A stretch of 64,000 nt of DNA from Acanthosepion lycidas (GCA_963932145.1 OZ010586.1:52277169-52341168); one strand, 5' to 3'. Shown: positions 19,116 through 31,899, counted from the stretch's first letter. Program-made: numbers and translations. The notes: generated by a model from the sequence alone, not told the origin.

Positions 19116-20327
19116 TAAACTCATGATTTTCATTAAAAGCAGATATTTTTGTCATGTTCTAGCAATTCCTGCAGGGGTGTTTCAAGTTGTAGACATTATG
19201 TATATCTGTTAAATAATAAAGAAGAGTATGTTTTAAATATTTTCTTACAACTTATTTCAAAAGTTTGTTTAACTATACAGTCTAACCTCTTTAATACAAC
19301 ACTTTTTTGAATCAGCTGCCATTAGTTTGTTGAGCAGCTACAAGGGCATTACCACATGTTATTTACAACTTTCAGCAGCAGCTGACAATAGAAGTGTGTT
19401 TTGGTGATATGATCATGCTCATTTCTTGTATATAACTACATATTTACCCATTCAGAATAATAAGTAAATCTTATTTTTTAGTTTTAGGCTTTTTTTTTTT
19501 TAGCTTTTGTATTGCCTGAAACAATAAAAACCTTGTTTGGAAGCATTAAGGATTATTTTATTTCCTGCTTTTAGCTTTGTTCTACATTTGATAACACAAC
19601 AATATATATGTGGAATGAACTAGCAAGACTGTTTACATAGAAGATTTCTGTCATTCAGCATTTTCTCTGGTCAACAGTGGCCTAGTCCCAAGGGTGCCAG
19701 GTTAAAGAAGCTGGACTGTATTTCTAAAAAATTTTTATATGATTGACCACTAAATTTTTTGTCAAGTTTTCAACAATTTCAGAAATTTGTTTATTGTTTA
19801 TGTTAATCTTTGTCAAAGTTTTAAACAGCCAGGGTAACTGAAGTACCCATATTATGTTATCAAACATATTGCTCAGTTTTGTTACTCATTATTATGTAAT
19901 TATTTCTGGAGACATAATGTATAGCACTCATTACAATTTGGGTAGATCCTATTATTCTCTTGCCTTATAATGTATTTCATTATTTACTGCTGATCTGTAG
20001 CTTCTACAGATGAATGATTGAAGAGAACAAGATCCGGAACCAGTAGGGGGGGTCTAACAACTAACTTTTTTTCTCATCCTTCCTTTTTTTTTATCAACTA
20101 CTAGTCCCAGACAAACAGTAAATATCAAATTTCCTTACACAAGACTGAAATTCTTCAATTTATAAAACACTGTGTATTCATTTATCCATTCTTTGAATTT
20201 GCAATCATTAGTTGTTGTCAAAATTTAATATTTAAACTGTAATTTGTCTGTTCCTTCTTTTGAAACATTTTTTTGTTTATTTATACTCTTGTAATTTTCA
20301 TGGTATTGTCAAAAAAGGATAAAATCG
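19116..20327. other. no identifiable feature
   Basis: AT-rich, with T runs near 19,490 and 20,080. No domain or repeat identified. Confidence 0.5.
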
Positions 20328-20625
20328 GTGTGAATCTTTTTTTTATGTGGTTCAGCATTCAGTTAGAGTTGGTTTCTTTAAATTCCTGAAAGATTCTAAA
20401 TTCAAACACAATTCCATAACTGATATTAATAAAATCTTTCCTTTTTAGTTTTGATTTCATTACAAATAAAGATGTGCGGATGGTGTTATGGATAGCAGCT
20501 CAGAATTTAGAAAACAGAGAGCCTAGTTCAAATTCAAGTTAAGTTCATGACACTGACTTACAAGTAAATACCCTTAGAAAAGGTATGAATCCATCTCCTC
20601 CCCCAACTATGGGTTAAATAGTAGG
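20328..20625. repeat. direct repeat D2, copy 1 (contains SINE head)
   Basis: Aligns with 21,529-21,832 along its whole length, including about 140 bp of non-SINE sequence (GCATTCAGTTAGAGTTG versus GCATTTAGTTATAGTTG) and the tRNA-like SINE head. The SINE was therefore already present when the segment duplicated. Confidence 0.9.
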
Positions 20626-20795
20626 ACATATCTAGAAAAAAATCATTAAAATTCTAAAAAAATTGTTCATGCAATATTCACTCACAAAAAATAAGAAAAG
20701 AATTATTATAATCTAAAATATGTTTAGGCTTTAAATAAATCAGAAAGGGTTGATAAGCTGTAAAAAAACAAAATCAGTCAAACAACTCATTATAA
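20470..20795 (+). mobile_element. tRNA-derived SINE with GGTTGATAAGCTG tail
   Basis: The head has A-box-like GGTGTTATGGATAG and B-box-like TAGTTCAAATTCAAG. The body contains GGTATGAATCCATCTCC. The 3' end reads AGGGTTGATAAGCTGTAAAA then short AATC-type repeats. No 5S head is attached here. Confidence 0.75.
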
Positions 20796-21528
20796 ATAAT
20801 TATGTGGAAAGATTTTTATTAGATTTTATAATCAGAATATGAGGAGGAATACTGCTGTGAGTTTGCTGAAAGTTTTTAAATGATTACCACTGAATACAAA
20901 TAAAAGCAAATCTTGATTTATTGAAAGCCATAGAGGGCGTATCAAGGGTATAAAGTAATTATCTGACTCGTGGCGTGTTAAGATCCCACAAACACAGAGA
21001 GAAACAGTAGGTCATAAAAGTAAAGTGGAAAAATGACACTTCTGACTGAGAAAAAACAGCATATCAACAAACAGACAAAAAAGCTGGATATACTTAACAA
21101 ATAAACATAGTTTATTAAAACAAAATAACTATGAGTAAATATTTTAGGAATTTCCTCAGCATATTTGCAGAAAGATGAATGCAATATTTTCAAGGTGTTC
21201 ATAGCAATCATTTCTCTTTTTTTATGAAATTCTGGATATTTTATGTGGAGGTATGATAAGAGTCTATACTTCATTAGAGTGTGAATTTATAAAAAGGTAA
21301 TGTAAGTGTTTCTCCCTTAACTGTTAAGAGTAGAGGAGATGGCTGCTGTCGATTAGGTGGATGTATGGTAATAGTCTGTACACACTTTTTTCATCTCAAC
21401 TTCATGTCTAAGCTTTGGGTTCACAGAACTATATCATGATGTTTGATCCCAGCAAAGGCATGTGGTGAAAAAAGGAAAGTCTTGATTGAGATTTCTGGGA
21501 TCAGGGTCAACTGACTATGGATAATAGC
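20796..21528. other. no identifiable feature between D2 copies
   Basis: AT-rich. A 98-codon minus-strand open frame (20,978-21,274) is hydrophobic and AT-driven, with no recognised domain or repeat support. Confidence 0.5.
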
Positions 21529-21832
21529 AGTGTGAATTCTTTTTTTATTTGAATCAGCATTTAGTTATAGTTGATTTCTTTAAATTCCTAAAGAGTTATA
21601 ATCTAAATTTAGACATAAATCCATAACTGACATTAATAAAATCTTGCCTTTATTAGTTTTGATTTAATTACAAGTAAAGATGTGTGGGTGGAGTTATGGA
21701 TAGCAGCTCAGAATTTAGAAATCAGAGAGCCTAGTTCAAATTCAAGTTAAGTTCATTAAATTCACTTAAAGGCAAATACTCTTAGGAAAGGTATAAATCA
21801 ATCTACTCCCCAACTATGGATTAAATAGTAGG
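21529..21832. repeat. direct repeat D2, copy 2 (contains SINE head)
   Basis: Second copy of 20,328-20,625, offset by about 1,200 bp. The SINE body continues only to about 21,835 and lacks the GGTTGATAAGCTG tail. Confidence 0.9.
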
Positions 21833-21839
21833 GTTTGTT

Positions 21840-23035
21840 TATAGAAAATTCATTGTTATTTCGGTATCAGCTAACTTTCTAGATTCTGATATTTTTTCTG
21901 CATGATAAGGAAAGGGCTTATTTTTATTTTTATTTTATTTAGATTTTTTGTAACTTTCACAAAGTCAAGCAATTTTAACATTTTAAAAATACTGATCATC
22001 ATTATTAATTTTAACATAGTATATACTGTTATCTGAAATTTTAGTAGCTTTTTATGCATCTTTACACAATCTATGTCAGGCGACAGTGCAGAAGGTTTTC
22101 CTGAGGCAAAAGGTGTTTGCATCTTACCAAGAACTCCAATCCTTCAATATTCAATCCTGAGTAAATTTGTAATAAAAAGCAATTAAAAAATCAAAATGAA
22201 AGTAGATACTTTTCCAAATTAACAATGATGGTTGACATCGAATGAAGAAAATTACATACTTCTACTGAAGTGGGCATAATTAAAATTAAGAAAATTGAAT
22301 TCTGTCCTCTCGTAAGCCCTGTGCCATAATCTATACTTTGGATCTAAATTAATAAACATTTGAATAAACTAGGTAGATTAAAAACAGCTAATAATTTAAA
22401 AATTTAAAATCACATATTAATTAATTTTTCATCAAAGGAAAAATATTAAAACTAAACTGCCAAAACCTTTCAACAGGATGAAGGAAACACAATGATGTAT
22501 GGATATAAATATGTGCAGAATTTTCTCAAGGAAACTGAAAAGATTTCTTAAATTAGAAGGAAATAATGTTGTATTTCCAATGCAATGCAGATATTCACAT
22601 TTAATCTTAATTTTTTTAGAGTTATTCACCCTTTTTTTTATTGTACCATAAGTAAAAAGCAGAGATGCAGGCATATTTTTTTCATTAATTTTACTTTGTA
22701 AATCTATATTGTTATAATTTTCTACTTATGCATTGCAAACAATTGGAAGAATATTTTGATGCTTTCTCAGAGAAAAAATAATAGTTAGTACCAATATTTA
22801 AGATGCTTACCAAAATGCTGTTTACAAGAAAATAAATTTCCACTTCATTTTCAAAAACATCATTTAGGTATTTTTTTGTAATCTTTAATATTTTTTTCTC
22901 TATTTACAGACACTTAAGATTGAAGAAAATGCAAAATAAACTGAAAATGGCAATAGCAAAGTAAATATAGACTTTTTTTCTTAAAAGCATTGATATATTA
23001 ATGATTTTAGATACAAGTACATTGTGTTGTGTTGT
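21840..23035. other. no identifiable feature
   Basis: AT-rich. Minus-strand open frames at 21,871-22,122 and 22,432-22,674 show no domain. Confidence 0.5.
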
Positions 23036-23039
23036 TTCT

Positions 23040-24205
23040 TGCACTTGTCATTGAAACCCTAAGATGAGAACAAAAGACTGATGCCTGAGAGGTCTAAGAT
23101 CCAACCTATTCAATCTGTTTTGTCACATTCCTTGACACAGACAGTGATAACCAGATTTAATATCAAACATTCTCTGAAATGGATGAGTGGATCATTGAAA
23201 GTTCTTGGCATTAAAAAGTCAAAATAGCATTTTCTGAGGAGCTTAGACAGGAAATAAAAAGGCATATTGAGCTCATGGCAGGAGCCATCAATCACAGCAA
23301 TGCAGAAATAACCAGCTTCTTGAAAGTGGCTAAATCTTTTGTGCCCAGGATGGGGAATGAGCTTCTAGTAGGGGACTATTATCTGTGACCAAGGGGATGA
23401 ATCCTTATATAAGCAGACACTGTAAAGATAGTCCAGGGCATCCTCAACCATGATTCCTGTGTGTTCATTAGGGTCATTACCAAGTAATTTGAGATGTTGC
23501 AGTCTAGTATTAGACACGTGGTGCATGAGGATATGACCTACCTGATGAAGCAAGGGCAGATTATGTTCAATAAGACCTGGGAGAAGAGTATGATCTGATT
23601 GAAATGCTTACTAAACAACCTCAAGCTCCCTAATGAACTTAAAACAGGAGTAGAAGGTTAATATTAGGAACAGCAGATGCCTTTGTGCAGACTGTACAAA
23701 AGTAGCTATATCAAGTTCAGGCCATCTAGGAGTCAGGAGCAACAAAGACATGTCATACTGTGTGACTTTTTCCTACCAAACATCAGGCTTAATATCACCA
23801 TCTTTACTGTGGCCCATGATATAGTTGTCAAGTACTGAATAGAAAAAGGCTATACATATTCCAACAGAATTATGCTTGCTCCCATGTAACTCAAGAGTGG
23901 CTGGTGGTTGAGAATTTTTGAGTCACTCCCCCTCAGTTATATGTAGCTTCTGAGCCTACATCATTTTAATCCTCTGGAGCTCTCCTGAGAGGAAGACCAA
24001 TCAATGACTTCACAATACGAAGGACTTGCTAAAGACCATCCTCATAATCAACATGCATGCAAACAACCTGGATATTTGTTGTAATCTAGAAAAAAGGTTA
24101 CTGAATAAGAATAATCAAAAGAAAGGTTGGAAATGGAATGGTAATCTTTATAACAGGAACAACATGCCAGTGGCTATAGTAAGCAATCGACTGCTAGTGG
24201 TGAGC
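23040..24205 (+). mobile_element. DD37D-type (maT-like) mariner fossil
   Basis: Broken plus-strand frames follow the order of a Tc1/mariner transposase of the DD37D type. They read QGILNHDSCVFIRVITK then VVHEDMTYLMKQGQIMFNKT (helix-turn-helix and linker), LKCLLNNLKLPNEL, CLCADCTKVAISSSGHLG, and near 23,855 a QQNYACSHVTQEWL string corresponding to the usual QQDSAPCH block. Catalytic context is destroyed and stops are frequent. I see no clear ITRs. It is separate from the shorter DD37D copies at 6.5 and 35.6 kb. Confidence 0.7.
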
Positions 24206-25430
24206 TAGAAGTGAATCAAGGTGAATCATAAGTGTATCAAGGTGAAAACCAAGTGAATCCAAATGACTACCACATACAGTATATTCTATTGTATTTATAC
24301 AGATTGGGACATACCCATTATAATCATTGGTACAGAAAGACAATATGTATTCACTTCCAAGGTCATATCAAGACTGAAGACAGTTTTATTGATTAAACTT
24401 ATTCTGTTTTTTTAAATTTATGTTAAACGTATATATAGAAATTATTTTGAAAATATAATGATTTTTTTCTGTTGAATATCTTTATATTATAATTTGTTTG
24501 CAATTCCCTGACATATTATTTTTTATATTCCTTCCTAAGAGAAATATTTTTGTATTTTAATATTAAAAAAAATATATTTGGGTGAATGTCTCATCCAAAT
24601 AATTCAGTGTGATAAACTTCTAAAATTTTACGTGTGAATAAAAAAGACAAAATGCCTGAGTGAGAGAAGAGGGATTTTGTTTTTAACTATGGCAAAAGAA
24701 TGATAGAAAAAAATGGCATAAAATTCTTTTGGTTCATAAACTGCAAAAAAAAAAAAAAAATGTCTGAAATAATGTACAAAAAGATAATGTTGATTTTTTT
24801 TCCGATAGTTTTATGAGTTGATAAATGAAACATTTGATATCAATAGAAAAAAAAGATGTAGATTACATTAAAATTGGGAAAGGCAAAAAATCTTTAAAAA
24901 AAATGAGCAAAAAGACTTTTTGAAAAGCCAACTGGAACAAAGAAAAGAACTAGAAATGAATGTATGAGATAAAAAGTAAAACTGAACAGGGTAAAGACGA
25001 AAAGAATAGAAGAACATTTTTCAACAAATTTCAAGGTTTCTGTTTTCTTTAGAGGCAAGGGAACTAAGTCGCTTTAAATTCTATACTACTTAACAATCCA
25101 TTCTATTCAGGCTGCCTTTCCTTCCTACAGCTTGTTATTTTTGCTATTTCATTGTAAACATCTTTGTAAAAAATTCTCCTGTGGGAGAAAATTGTCTGAT
25201 AACTCATTTTATTAATTTTTTCATAAGAAATGTTCCTGCAAAATATGTTTATATGCCAAGAAAGATGCTGAGAATGGTGTATAAGATTAAGGGAAGGTGA
25301 TTTTCTGGTAAGAACAATTAAATACCACCAAATTAGAGTTTTTAAGCATGTTAAACATAGTCTAAGTTTTCTCTGCCTTGTGAATTCATTAAAAAAACTT
25401 ATTGACACTTTCACTCTAGTACTGTTATAG
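24206..25430. other. no identifiable feature
   Basis: AT-rich with an A run at 24,745-24,760. A 103-codon minus-strand open frame (25,103-25,414) has no recognised domain or repeat support. I leave it uncalled. Confidence 0.45.
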
Positions 25431-25558
25431 CCTGCTGGTGCTGGCTTATTCTGGTAAAATAGGAAATTTACTGGAAATGATTATAAAGACATTGATTTTG
25501 GTTTCAATCAGATACTCTGCAGTACAGACTAAGCTAAAAGACACCCCAAGACAAAATA
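25430..25558 (+). repeat. dispersed repeat interrupted by mariner
   Basis: TTTTGGTTTCAATCAGATAC and CTCTGCAGTACAGACTAAGC recur with changes at 47,580-47,625. The mariner at 25,559 sits in this older repeat. Confidence 0.55.
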
Positions 25559-26842
25559 CAAGGTAAACAAAAAAGTTCTGTCCATTTTTAAAGGAAAAAA
25601 AGAAAACGCTTCACAGTATGTGTAACTTATATTTAGTCTTCGAAGTAATTGCTATCGGCATCCAGCACCTTCTGTCAATGTGTCTCCAGCTGTTCAATGC
25701 CCTTGCGGTAGAACTCGAGGGGAGGGTTGACGCAAAGACGTCTGTGAGGGCTTTGCACAAGTCTGCTTCATTGGTGAAGGATTTCCCACAAAGATGATTA
25801 TCCAGGGAGTGGAAGAGGTGGTAATCAGATGGCGCAAGGTCATGTTAATAAGGTGGATGGCACAAAATCTCCCACCCAAGTTGCTGCATGGTATCCCTGA
25901 CCACAAGCATGACATGCGGCCTAGCGTTGCCATGGAGGAAACGTACACCTTTGCGATTTATCAGTGCTGGCTCCTACTGGCACAATGCCTGTTGCACACG
26001 TTTCAATTGCTGCGAGTATAGGCCTCCAGTGACCGTTTGGCCCGTTGGTAGCAGTTCATAATGAACCACTTGATGACCTGTCCACCAGACACAAATCATA
26101 ATCATGGGTGCATAGGCAGTCTTGCGGTGTGAGGGACAGCATCCTGAGGAGACAACCACTGTCAGGAACGCTTGGGAGTTTCATACAGAACCCACTTTTC
26201 ATCACTGGTAAGCACTCAATTGAATAAGGATGTAGCACGGTGGCAAGAAAGCAGCAATATGCAGGCTGCCACTCATTGTCCCTTGTGGACCTCCAACAGT
26301 GTTTGCGGAACCCACTTGCTCAGTTTGTATGTCTTACCTAGGCAGTGCAGGTGAAGTCTAACTGTTTCATCGGAAATGTTGAACTGTCTTGCAAGTTCAC
26401 CACACGTTAGACTACTATCCTCGTCAATGTCCGCCTTCAGGACTCCATCACTCAAGACCTGGAGTCATTCACTGTGAGGCTCATCATGGAGAGACAAATC
26501 TTCCGACTTGAATTTTCAAAACCAACGTCTTGCAGTACGTTCATCCACGGTAGTATCTCCAAACGCTTGACATATGTGGCGACTTGATGCAGTTGCTGAT
26601 AAGCCCACTTTGAAGTCGTAAAGCAAACAGCCCCAAACGAGATCTCTAGACACTTCCATCCTGCTCACAGCTGTCCAGTTTATAACTGATGGCTGGGCAC
26701 AGTGCGCATGTTTTTTTATAATGTCTGATGTTCCTACTTCTGGCTGTCCGAATTTGAAAACAATTGCTACATGCATTTCGTATATATTTCAACTTCATTC
26801 AATGACTAATAAAAAAATGGAAAGAATTTTTTGGTTACCTTG
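25559..26842 (-). mobile_element. mariner (DD34D), near full length, both ITRs, inactive
   Basis: The 1,284-bp element is flanked by TA. Left end CAAGGTAAACAAAAAAGTTC and inverted right end CAAGGTAACCAAAAAATTC match over about 26 bp. Minus-strand frames encode, in order: an N-terminal helix-turn-helix ending in DERTARRWF (26,516-26,630), GELARQFNISDETVRLHL and KWVPQTL (26,280-26,410), SDEKWVLYE with the first catalytic D (near 26,200), VVHYELLPTGQTV (near 26,050), HGNARPH (about 25,917-25,934) and LAPSDYHLF. The second catalytic D, normally HDNARPH, is G (codon 25,929-25,931). 34 residues separate it from the third D. Several frameshifts and stops confirm loss of function. Confidence 0.95.
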
Positions 26843-26844
26843 TA

Positions 26845-28320
26845 TAATAAGAAAATATCACAAAATAAGTGATATTGTGCACTTCTATACATCCATACTG
26901 GTTTAAAAATGCTTGGGAATGACATTTCATGGTGTCTTGAAAACATAGATATGTCATTAGTGTCAGTTTTATAAATGTAAGTAAGTAAATTAATGGCAGT
27001 GAAAGTATGGCTGATAGAACAGCAAGTGATATATTACAATAGAAGAGTCCTATTGTTTTTTTATTAAATATAAACTATTTTATTCTTTGCATAAGTGACT
27101 AAATAGTAGACTTTGTGGTCCCAAAATAATATCCTGGATTAATCTCATAATCATTTGATCTTTAGTCATTTTTTAATTGCTGTGATTGTTGCATAAAGCC
27201 AAACATAACATGAAAGCTTTTTGAAAAAATTCACATGATTTGACAGTCTTGTATAAAACAAAACATGTATTTGGAAATGAAATTTAAACTTTTCTACAAA
27301 TACAAAAATACGCAATTAACATTTCATTAGAAAATGAGAATACAAGGTTTGATCAAAAAGTAAAGTTGATATGGTAATGCACCTAAAGTATACAGAGTGA
27401 AGCCACTTTAGTACAATTCATCGATGCCCAATATTTTAAAAAGAATTTTGAAAATTGTGTGTATAAATGTGTATTTAGTAAATATGGATGTCCATACCTA
27501 GCATTATAAGAAAATAACAGCTATAGTAAATTTAAAGCCAAAGTACCTAAAATTCAATAAAACATTAGATTATAGAGAATATTTCCATAAATTTTTAAGA
27601 TTACTGGGTAGTTAAAAATTATATAAAGAAGGTGCTCACATTATATTACATAGGTAATTTTTATGCATATATACACTAGAAATGAGTCAATCTGTCAACA
27701 CTTTAGAGAAACAGCTACCACCATGTTAAAAAAAGCATGTTTGAAATATTTTAAACTTAAAGTAATATTGGTTTCAAATCAGATTAATTAAATCAGCTAA
27801 TATTCCTCAATTAAGGTTTCAAAAAAGTATGTTATTTTTTTAAAGATTTTTTAATAAAGAGAATTATATTGTGATGAAAGACGGCTAAAAATGTTTAATG
27901 ATTTCAAAACAAAAATAGTCAATTTAAATTAATTTTGAAATACAACAAAGTATTTTGCTTATTGGAAATATTAAATTTCATCTATTAGCTTGAAATTTAA
28001 ACTAAAATAAAAGCTTCAGGAACAATTTTTCATTTTTTTAAATTTATTTAATAAACCTTAGGTATTTTGTTTCTGTGGTGGTTAAAACTGACCTTGGTTT
28101 GTTAATAATCAAAGTTTTAAATATTATGAGTAAAAACCTGAATAATAAATTAGAGTTTAAGTAATTACTAGGTTGAAATCCAATAAATTTTTTATGTACA
28201 CATTACTATACATATATATTTTTATGCTTTATGAAATCTATAATCTTTCAGAAAAGGTTTTCAGTAGTTTAACTTGCTATTCAAATTGAATGTTAGTCTT
28301 TTGTATCCACTAGCATAAAT
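26845..28320. other. no identifiable feature
   Basis: AT-rich. A short mariner-end-like string (AAGGTTTGATCAAAAAGTAA at 27,344) has no partner. No domains seen. Confidence 0.5.
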
Positions 28321-28324
28321 ATGA

Positions 28325-28560
28325 TTGGGAAAGTTATGAATCCATCTCTTCTTCCTTCAGCTGTGGGTTAAATAGCATGGTAGAACTGGATCTTTAGGCT
28401 TGGGTGGCTATTAGTCTTAGAGAAGGAAAACTTCAAACCTTTGATAAGACAATGGGAAATCACTCAATTATCTTTTGCAAGAATTCAATTCACAGATAGT
28501 AAGGAAAAATCCATAGATGGTCATGATCACCTATGAGCCTAGAAAGGGATGACATTAGAT
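28325..28560 (+). mobile_element. tRNA-derived SINE, body and RTE-like tail
   Basis: Body motif CTTCAGCTGTGGGTTAAATA, then TTAGGCTTGGGTGGCTATTA. The tail is ATAGATGGTCATGATCACC and GAAAGGGATGACAT, resembling the RTE 3' end at 540-590. The head is missing. Confidence 0.7.
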
Positions 28561-29254
28561 AAAAATAAACAAGTCACTAGATGAAAACCTGCATTATAGA
28601 TGAGATTTTAATTTAGTTCCTATGGAAAGTCTAATTAGAACCTTTTGCATTATGGATTTAAACTATATATTTATTAAACTATATTCTACACCATAAATAT
28701 TTACACCCTAATTCATTTAAATATTGATGAAAAGGAATTTCACAAAAAATTTCAAATGTTCATATATTTTGGAAACCTATATTTTTGGATATTTTCAGCA
28801 AATACAAACTCAAATATGACACTGAGGTATATTTAAAGTTGTGATTTTCTGCTGACAAATGAAAATAATTGAACTAAAATGAGATGAGTCAGGTTTCTGG
28901 CTAAAAAGCTTTCAGCTACATGTCTGCTTTATATAGATAAATAAAAAGATCAAAATTCAGTTTAGCTAGACTGATGAGTACACAGTAAGGAACCAGTTTA
29001 TATTTATACTGTAAATTGAACCCATTATTAAAAACTTAAATGTTTTAGAATTTTCACAAAGTAATTACTAAAGAATGTTCTTTAGGTCCTATCTATAGCC
29101 AGAAAACAAACTAGACAAGTCATCCTTGAGGTATATGAAAGATACAAAAAAGCATTTCGTAATATTAAGATTATAACTGATTTTTCGGCATAGCAGAGTT
29201 TAGTAAATAAATGGCTTATGGATTTATTAAAATATGCTATGATAAAAATAATGT

Positions 29255-29258
<4 letters not shown>
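28561..29258. other. no identifiable feature
   Basis: AT-rich sequence. Confidence 0.5.

Positions 29259-29259
<1 letters not shown>

Positions 29260-29311
<52 letters not shown>
29260..29311. repeat. (TA)n microsatellite
   Basis: Pure TA dinucleotide run. Confidence 0.95.
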
Positions 29312-29317
<6 letters not shown>

Positions 29318-29639
29318 CTTAAATATAAAGTACAGTGTATGTGTGTTTGTGTATATGTGTGTCGAAGCAACTCCTTCACTCACACTGGTTTGATTTCAAT
29401 GATTCATAGCTCATTCAAAAGCCCTAGGAACAGTGAATGATTTTTGTTGAGCTCAGATTCAGGGTTGCCATATTATACAAGGTTAAAAATATATATTAAT
29501 ATATTGTACTAGCCATTATCATTGCTATCATGGTTCAAAGGGAGTAACTCTTATTTTCCATTTGTATCCAAAATTGTAGCTAGCTTAAAATTTACTTTAT
29601 ATTAATTTGGTATTTACTTGACCCCCCACAAAGTTGCAT

Positions 29640-29822
29640 CATGACACAAGGTCAGTTTAATGTGGGGAGCCCAAGCATATACACCCTGCCATGAACAAAA
29701 ATTCCCCAAGCCCCTGCAAGTGTTGGGTGAACTGGCCTTGGTGCAAGAACCGATCCCTCTTTCTGATGCAATGAGAGGGGGCAGCCTCGTGCAGCTGTTC
29801 CTCGGGGCTGGGCACTTCTAAA
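29640..29822 (-). other. unrecognised GC-richer segment
   Basis: Contains CACGAGGCTGCCCCCTCTC (minus strand) and AGGGGCTTGGGGAATTTTTG, unlike the surrounding AT-rich DNA, and sits directly upstream of the LINE. It could be part of that LINE or another insertion. I cannot name it. Confidence 0.3.
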
Positions 29823-29839
29823 TATAATTTCCCTCAGTT

Positions 29840-31245
29840 GCAATTCTGTCCTTTGATGGAGCCACCCCTGAGTGTACTCTGCCCAAAGACAGAGACACAA
29901 CTTCCATCCTGTTGGAAGTCTTCATCTGTTGCACCTGACTTTAAGAACTCTGGTGACCCTTCTGACCTATCTAATTACCATCCTATCAGTCTCCTACCAC
30001 TCTTTGGCAAAGTCTTTGAAGCTTTAATCAATGCCAAAGTAGCACCTTACATCCCATAATCTGCTCTTTGACAAGCAATATGGTTTCTGTTTTGCCTGAT
30101 CTACAGCTGATGTACTCATGCCCATAACTGAATTTGTTTACCAAGCACTTCACAATAACGGAGAACCTCATGCCATGGCTCTAAAGCATTTGATAGCGCT
30201 TGGCATGCCAGCCTCCTTTGTAAGCTTCAGGGATATGGTATTTCAGGACGATTATTTGACTTAATACAATCATTCCTGTCAAACCATGTAATGAAGGTTG
30301 TCCTTGAATGATTCTCCTCTAGTTCCTTTCTCATGAATGTAGGTGTTCCCCAAGACTCTATCCTGGAAACTACACTTTTCCTTATCTTTATTAACAATCT
30401 TCCCAATGTCATCAGTTCACAAAAAAAAGCATCTATGCAGACATCACTACTATTTACTCTTGCCTAAATAGCAAATCTGGTATCACTGACAAAATTAACC
30501 TGGTCATTGGTCTCAAATAGGATCTCCAATCTGTTGTTGACTAGGGCAGGGAATGGCTGGTTAACTTTAATAACTCAAAAACAATACTGCTCTCTATTAC
30601 CCACCAGCAAGAACAGTCCCTGCCTCCCATTAGAATGTCTGATACTCAACTCCATGAGAGCACCTCTTTGCGACTGCTTGGTATTACACTGTCTGCTGAC
30701 ATGAGATGGAACAATTACATTGAATCAATAGCTTCATCTACCGCAAGGAAAGTTGGTTCTCTATGTCATACCAGTAAGTTTTTCTGGGCTGTGTCCATCC
30801 TTCAAATCTATAAATCAACCATTTGCCTTTGCATGGAATATTGCTGCCATATATGGTCTGGAGCCCCCTCTGTTTGTCTTAGGGTCCTTGACAAAATCCA
30901 GAGGTGGATATGCAATGTGGTTGGCCCTGACCTGGCATCTCATTTACAATCCTTCTCTCACAGACATGCCGTCACCTCCCTTTGTCTTTTCTAGAAATAC
31001 TTTCACGGTAACTGCTCCGAGGGGCTATTTTCACTTGTTCCCAAACTGCATGAATTTAAATGTGCCACTAGGTCAGCATCTCAGTCCCACTCTTTTACTG
31101 TCAAAACGGTTGAATGAAGCCATCTCTTCTACTCCAATCTTGCACTTCCCATCTGTGGAACTTCCTTCCTCTTACTTGCTTCCCTGATAGCTATAATCTC
31201 CAACTATTTAAATACAATGTCAATCAACATCTCTAGATGCCTTGA
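29840..31245 (+). mobile_element. jockey/CR1-like LINE, RT domain to C-terminus (fossil)
   Basis: Plus-strand frames read LSNYHPISLLPLFGKVFEAL (29,965-30,035, RT fingers), GVPQDSILETTLFLIFINNL (near 30,340-30,400), IYADI at the catalytic box (normally YADD; 30,433-30,444), LLGITLSADMRWNNYIESIA (30,680), CMEYCCHIWSGAP and DKIQRWICNVVGPDL (30,890-30,940), and LPSSYLLP-like C-terminus to about 31,190. Frames shift several times and the D-to-I change kills RT. It is the downstream half matching the endonuclease fragment at 1,535-2,168. Confidence 0.85.
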
Positions 31246-31249
31246 TCTA

Positions 31250-31265
31250 GTATATATATATATAG

Positions 31266-31296
<31 letters not shown>

Positions 31297-31308
31297 GACA
31301 CATATATA

Positions 31309-31343
<35 letters not shown>

Positions 31344-31428
31344 ATGTATATATATATATGTATACAGACATATATATATATATATATATATATAGACATA
31401 TATATAGACATATATATATAGACATACA
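31250..31428. repeat. compound (TA)n/(CA)n microsatellite
   Basis: Long alternation of TA, CA and GACATA motifs. Confidence 0.95.
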
Positions 31429-31439
31429 TAGCTAGAATA

Positions 31440-31540
31440 TATAGGTCATTAAATGACCCATGTACTTTGTACATACATAAGAAACTATATATTACTAAGC
31501 TTATAAAAAAAAATTACTAAATCAAAGAAATGAAATAGTT
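31440..31540 (+). mobile_element. Penelope-like element fragment
   Basis: AATGACCCATGTACTTTGTA and ATACATAAGAAACTATATAT correspond to the segment at 34,474-34,540 that reads DDPCPLCLHEKLHIIKFLN. The context is a compound microsatellite on one side. Confidence 0.55.
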
Positions 31541-31895
31541 ATTCTTTATTAAGTTTTCCTTAAATAATATTTAAAAATTAAATAAAATAAATGAGAGCTG
31601 GTTATATACATACTTATAATTGATATGAAAAAATAATTTTAAATAATTCTATTACATTTACTTAATTTGAAAAGAAATATAGTCTATTAGTAATTAAGAG
31701 TAAAAATATTTTAAAATTGTACTTAAATAAAATGTATTCTAACCCAAACACCATGTTTAGAAAGAATCTGTAAGTATACAAATATGAAAAAAATGCTGAA
31801 AACCCGAAAAAACTTTTTGCCGTTAATAAAGAGAAAAAAAAAGACGACATGTGTTTAACAGATGTCAGAATTTGTTGAAAAAATACACCCCTATC
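31541..31895. other. no identifiable feature
   Basis: AT-rich. The minus-strand open frame of 62 codons (31,662-31,850) is Phe-rich and AT-driven. Confidence 0.5.
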
Positions 31896-31899
31896 CTCC

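Noticed and set aside
23365..23553. 62-codon minus-strand open frame
   Set aside because: Shadow of the plus-strand transposase fossil at 23,040-24,205.
27344..27400. Mariner terminal repeat (AAGGTTTGATCAAAAAGTAA)
   Set aside because: No matching inverted end or transposase remnant nearby, so I do not call an element.
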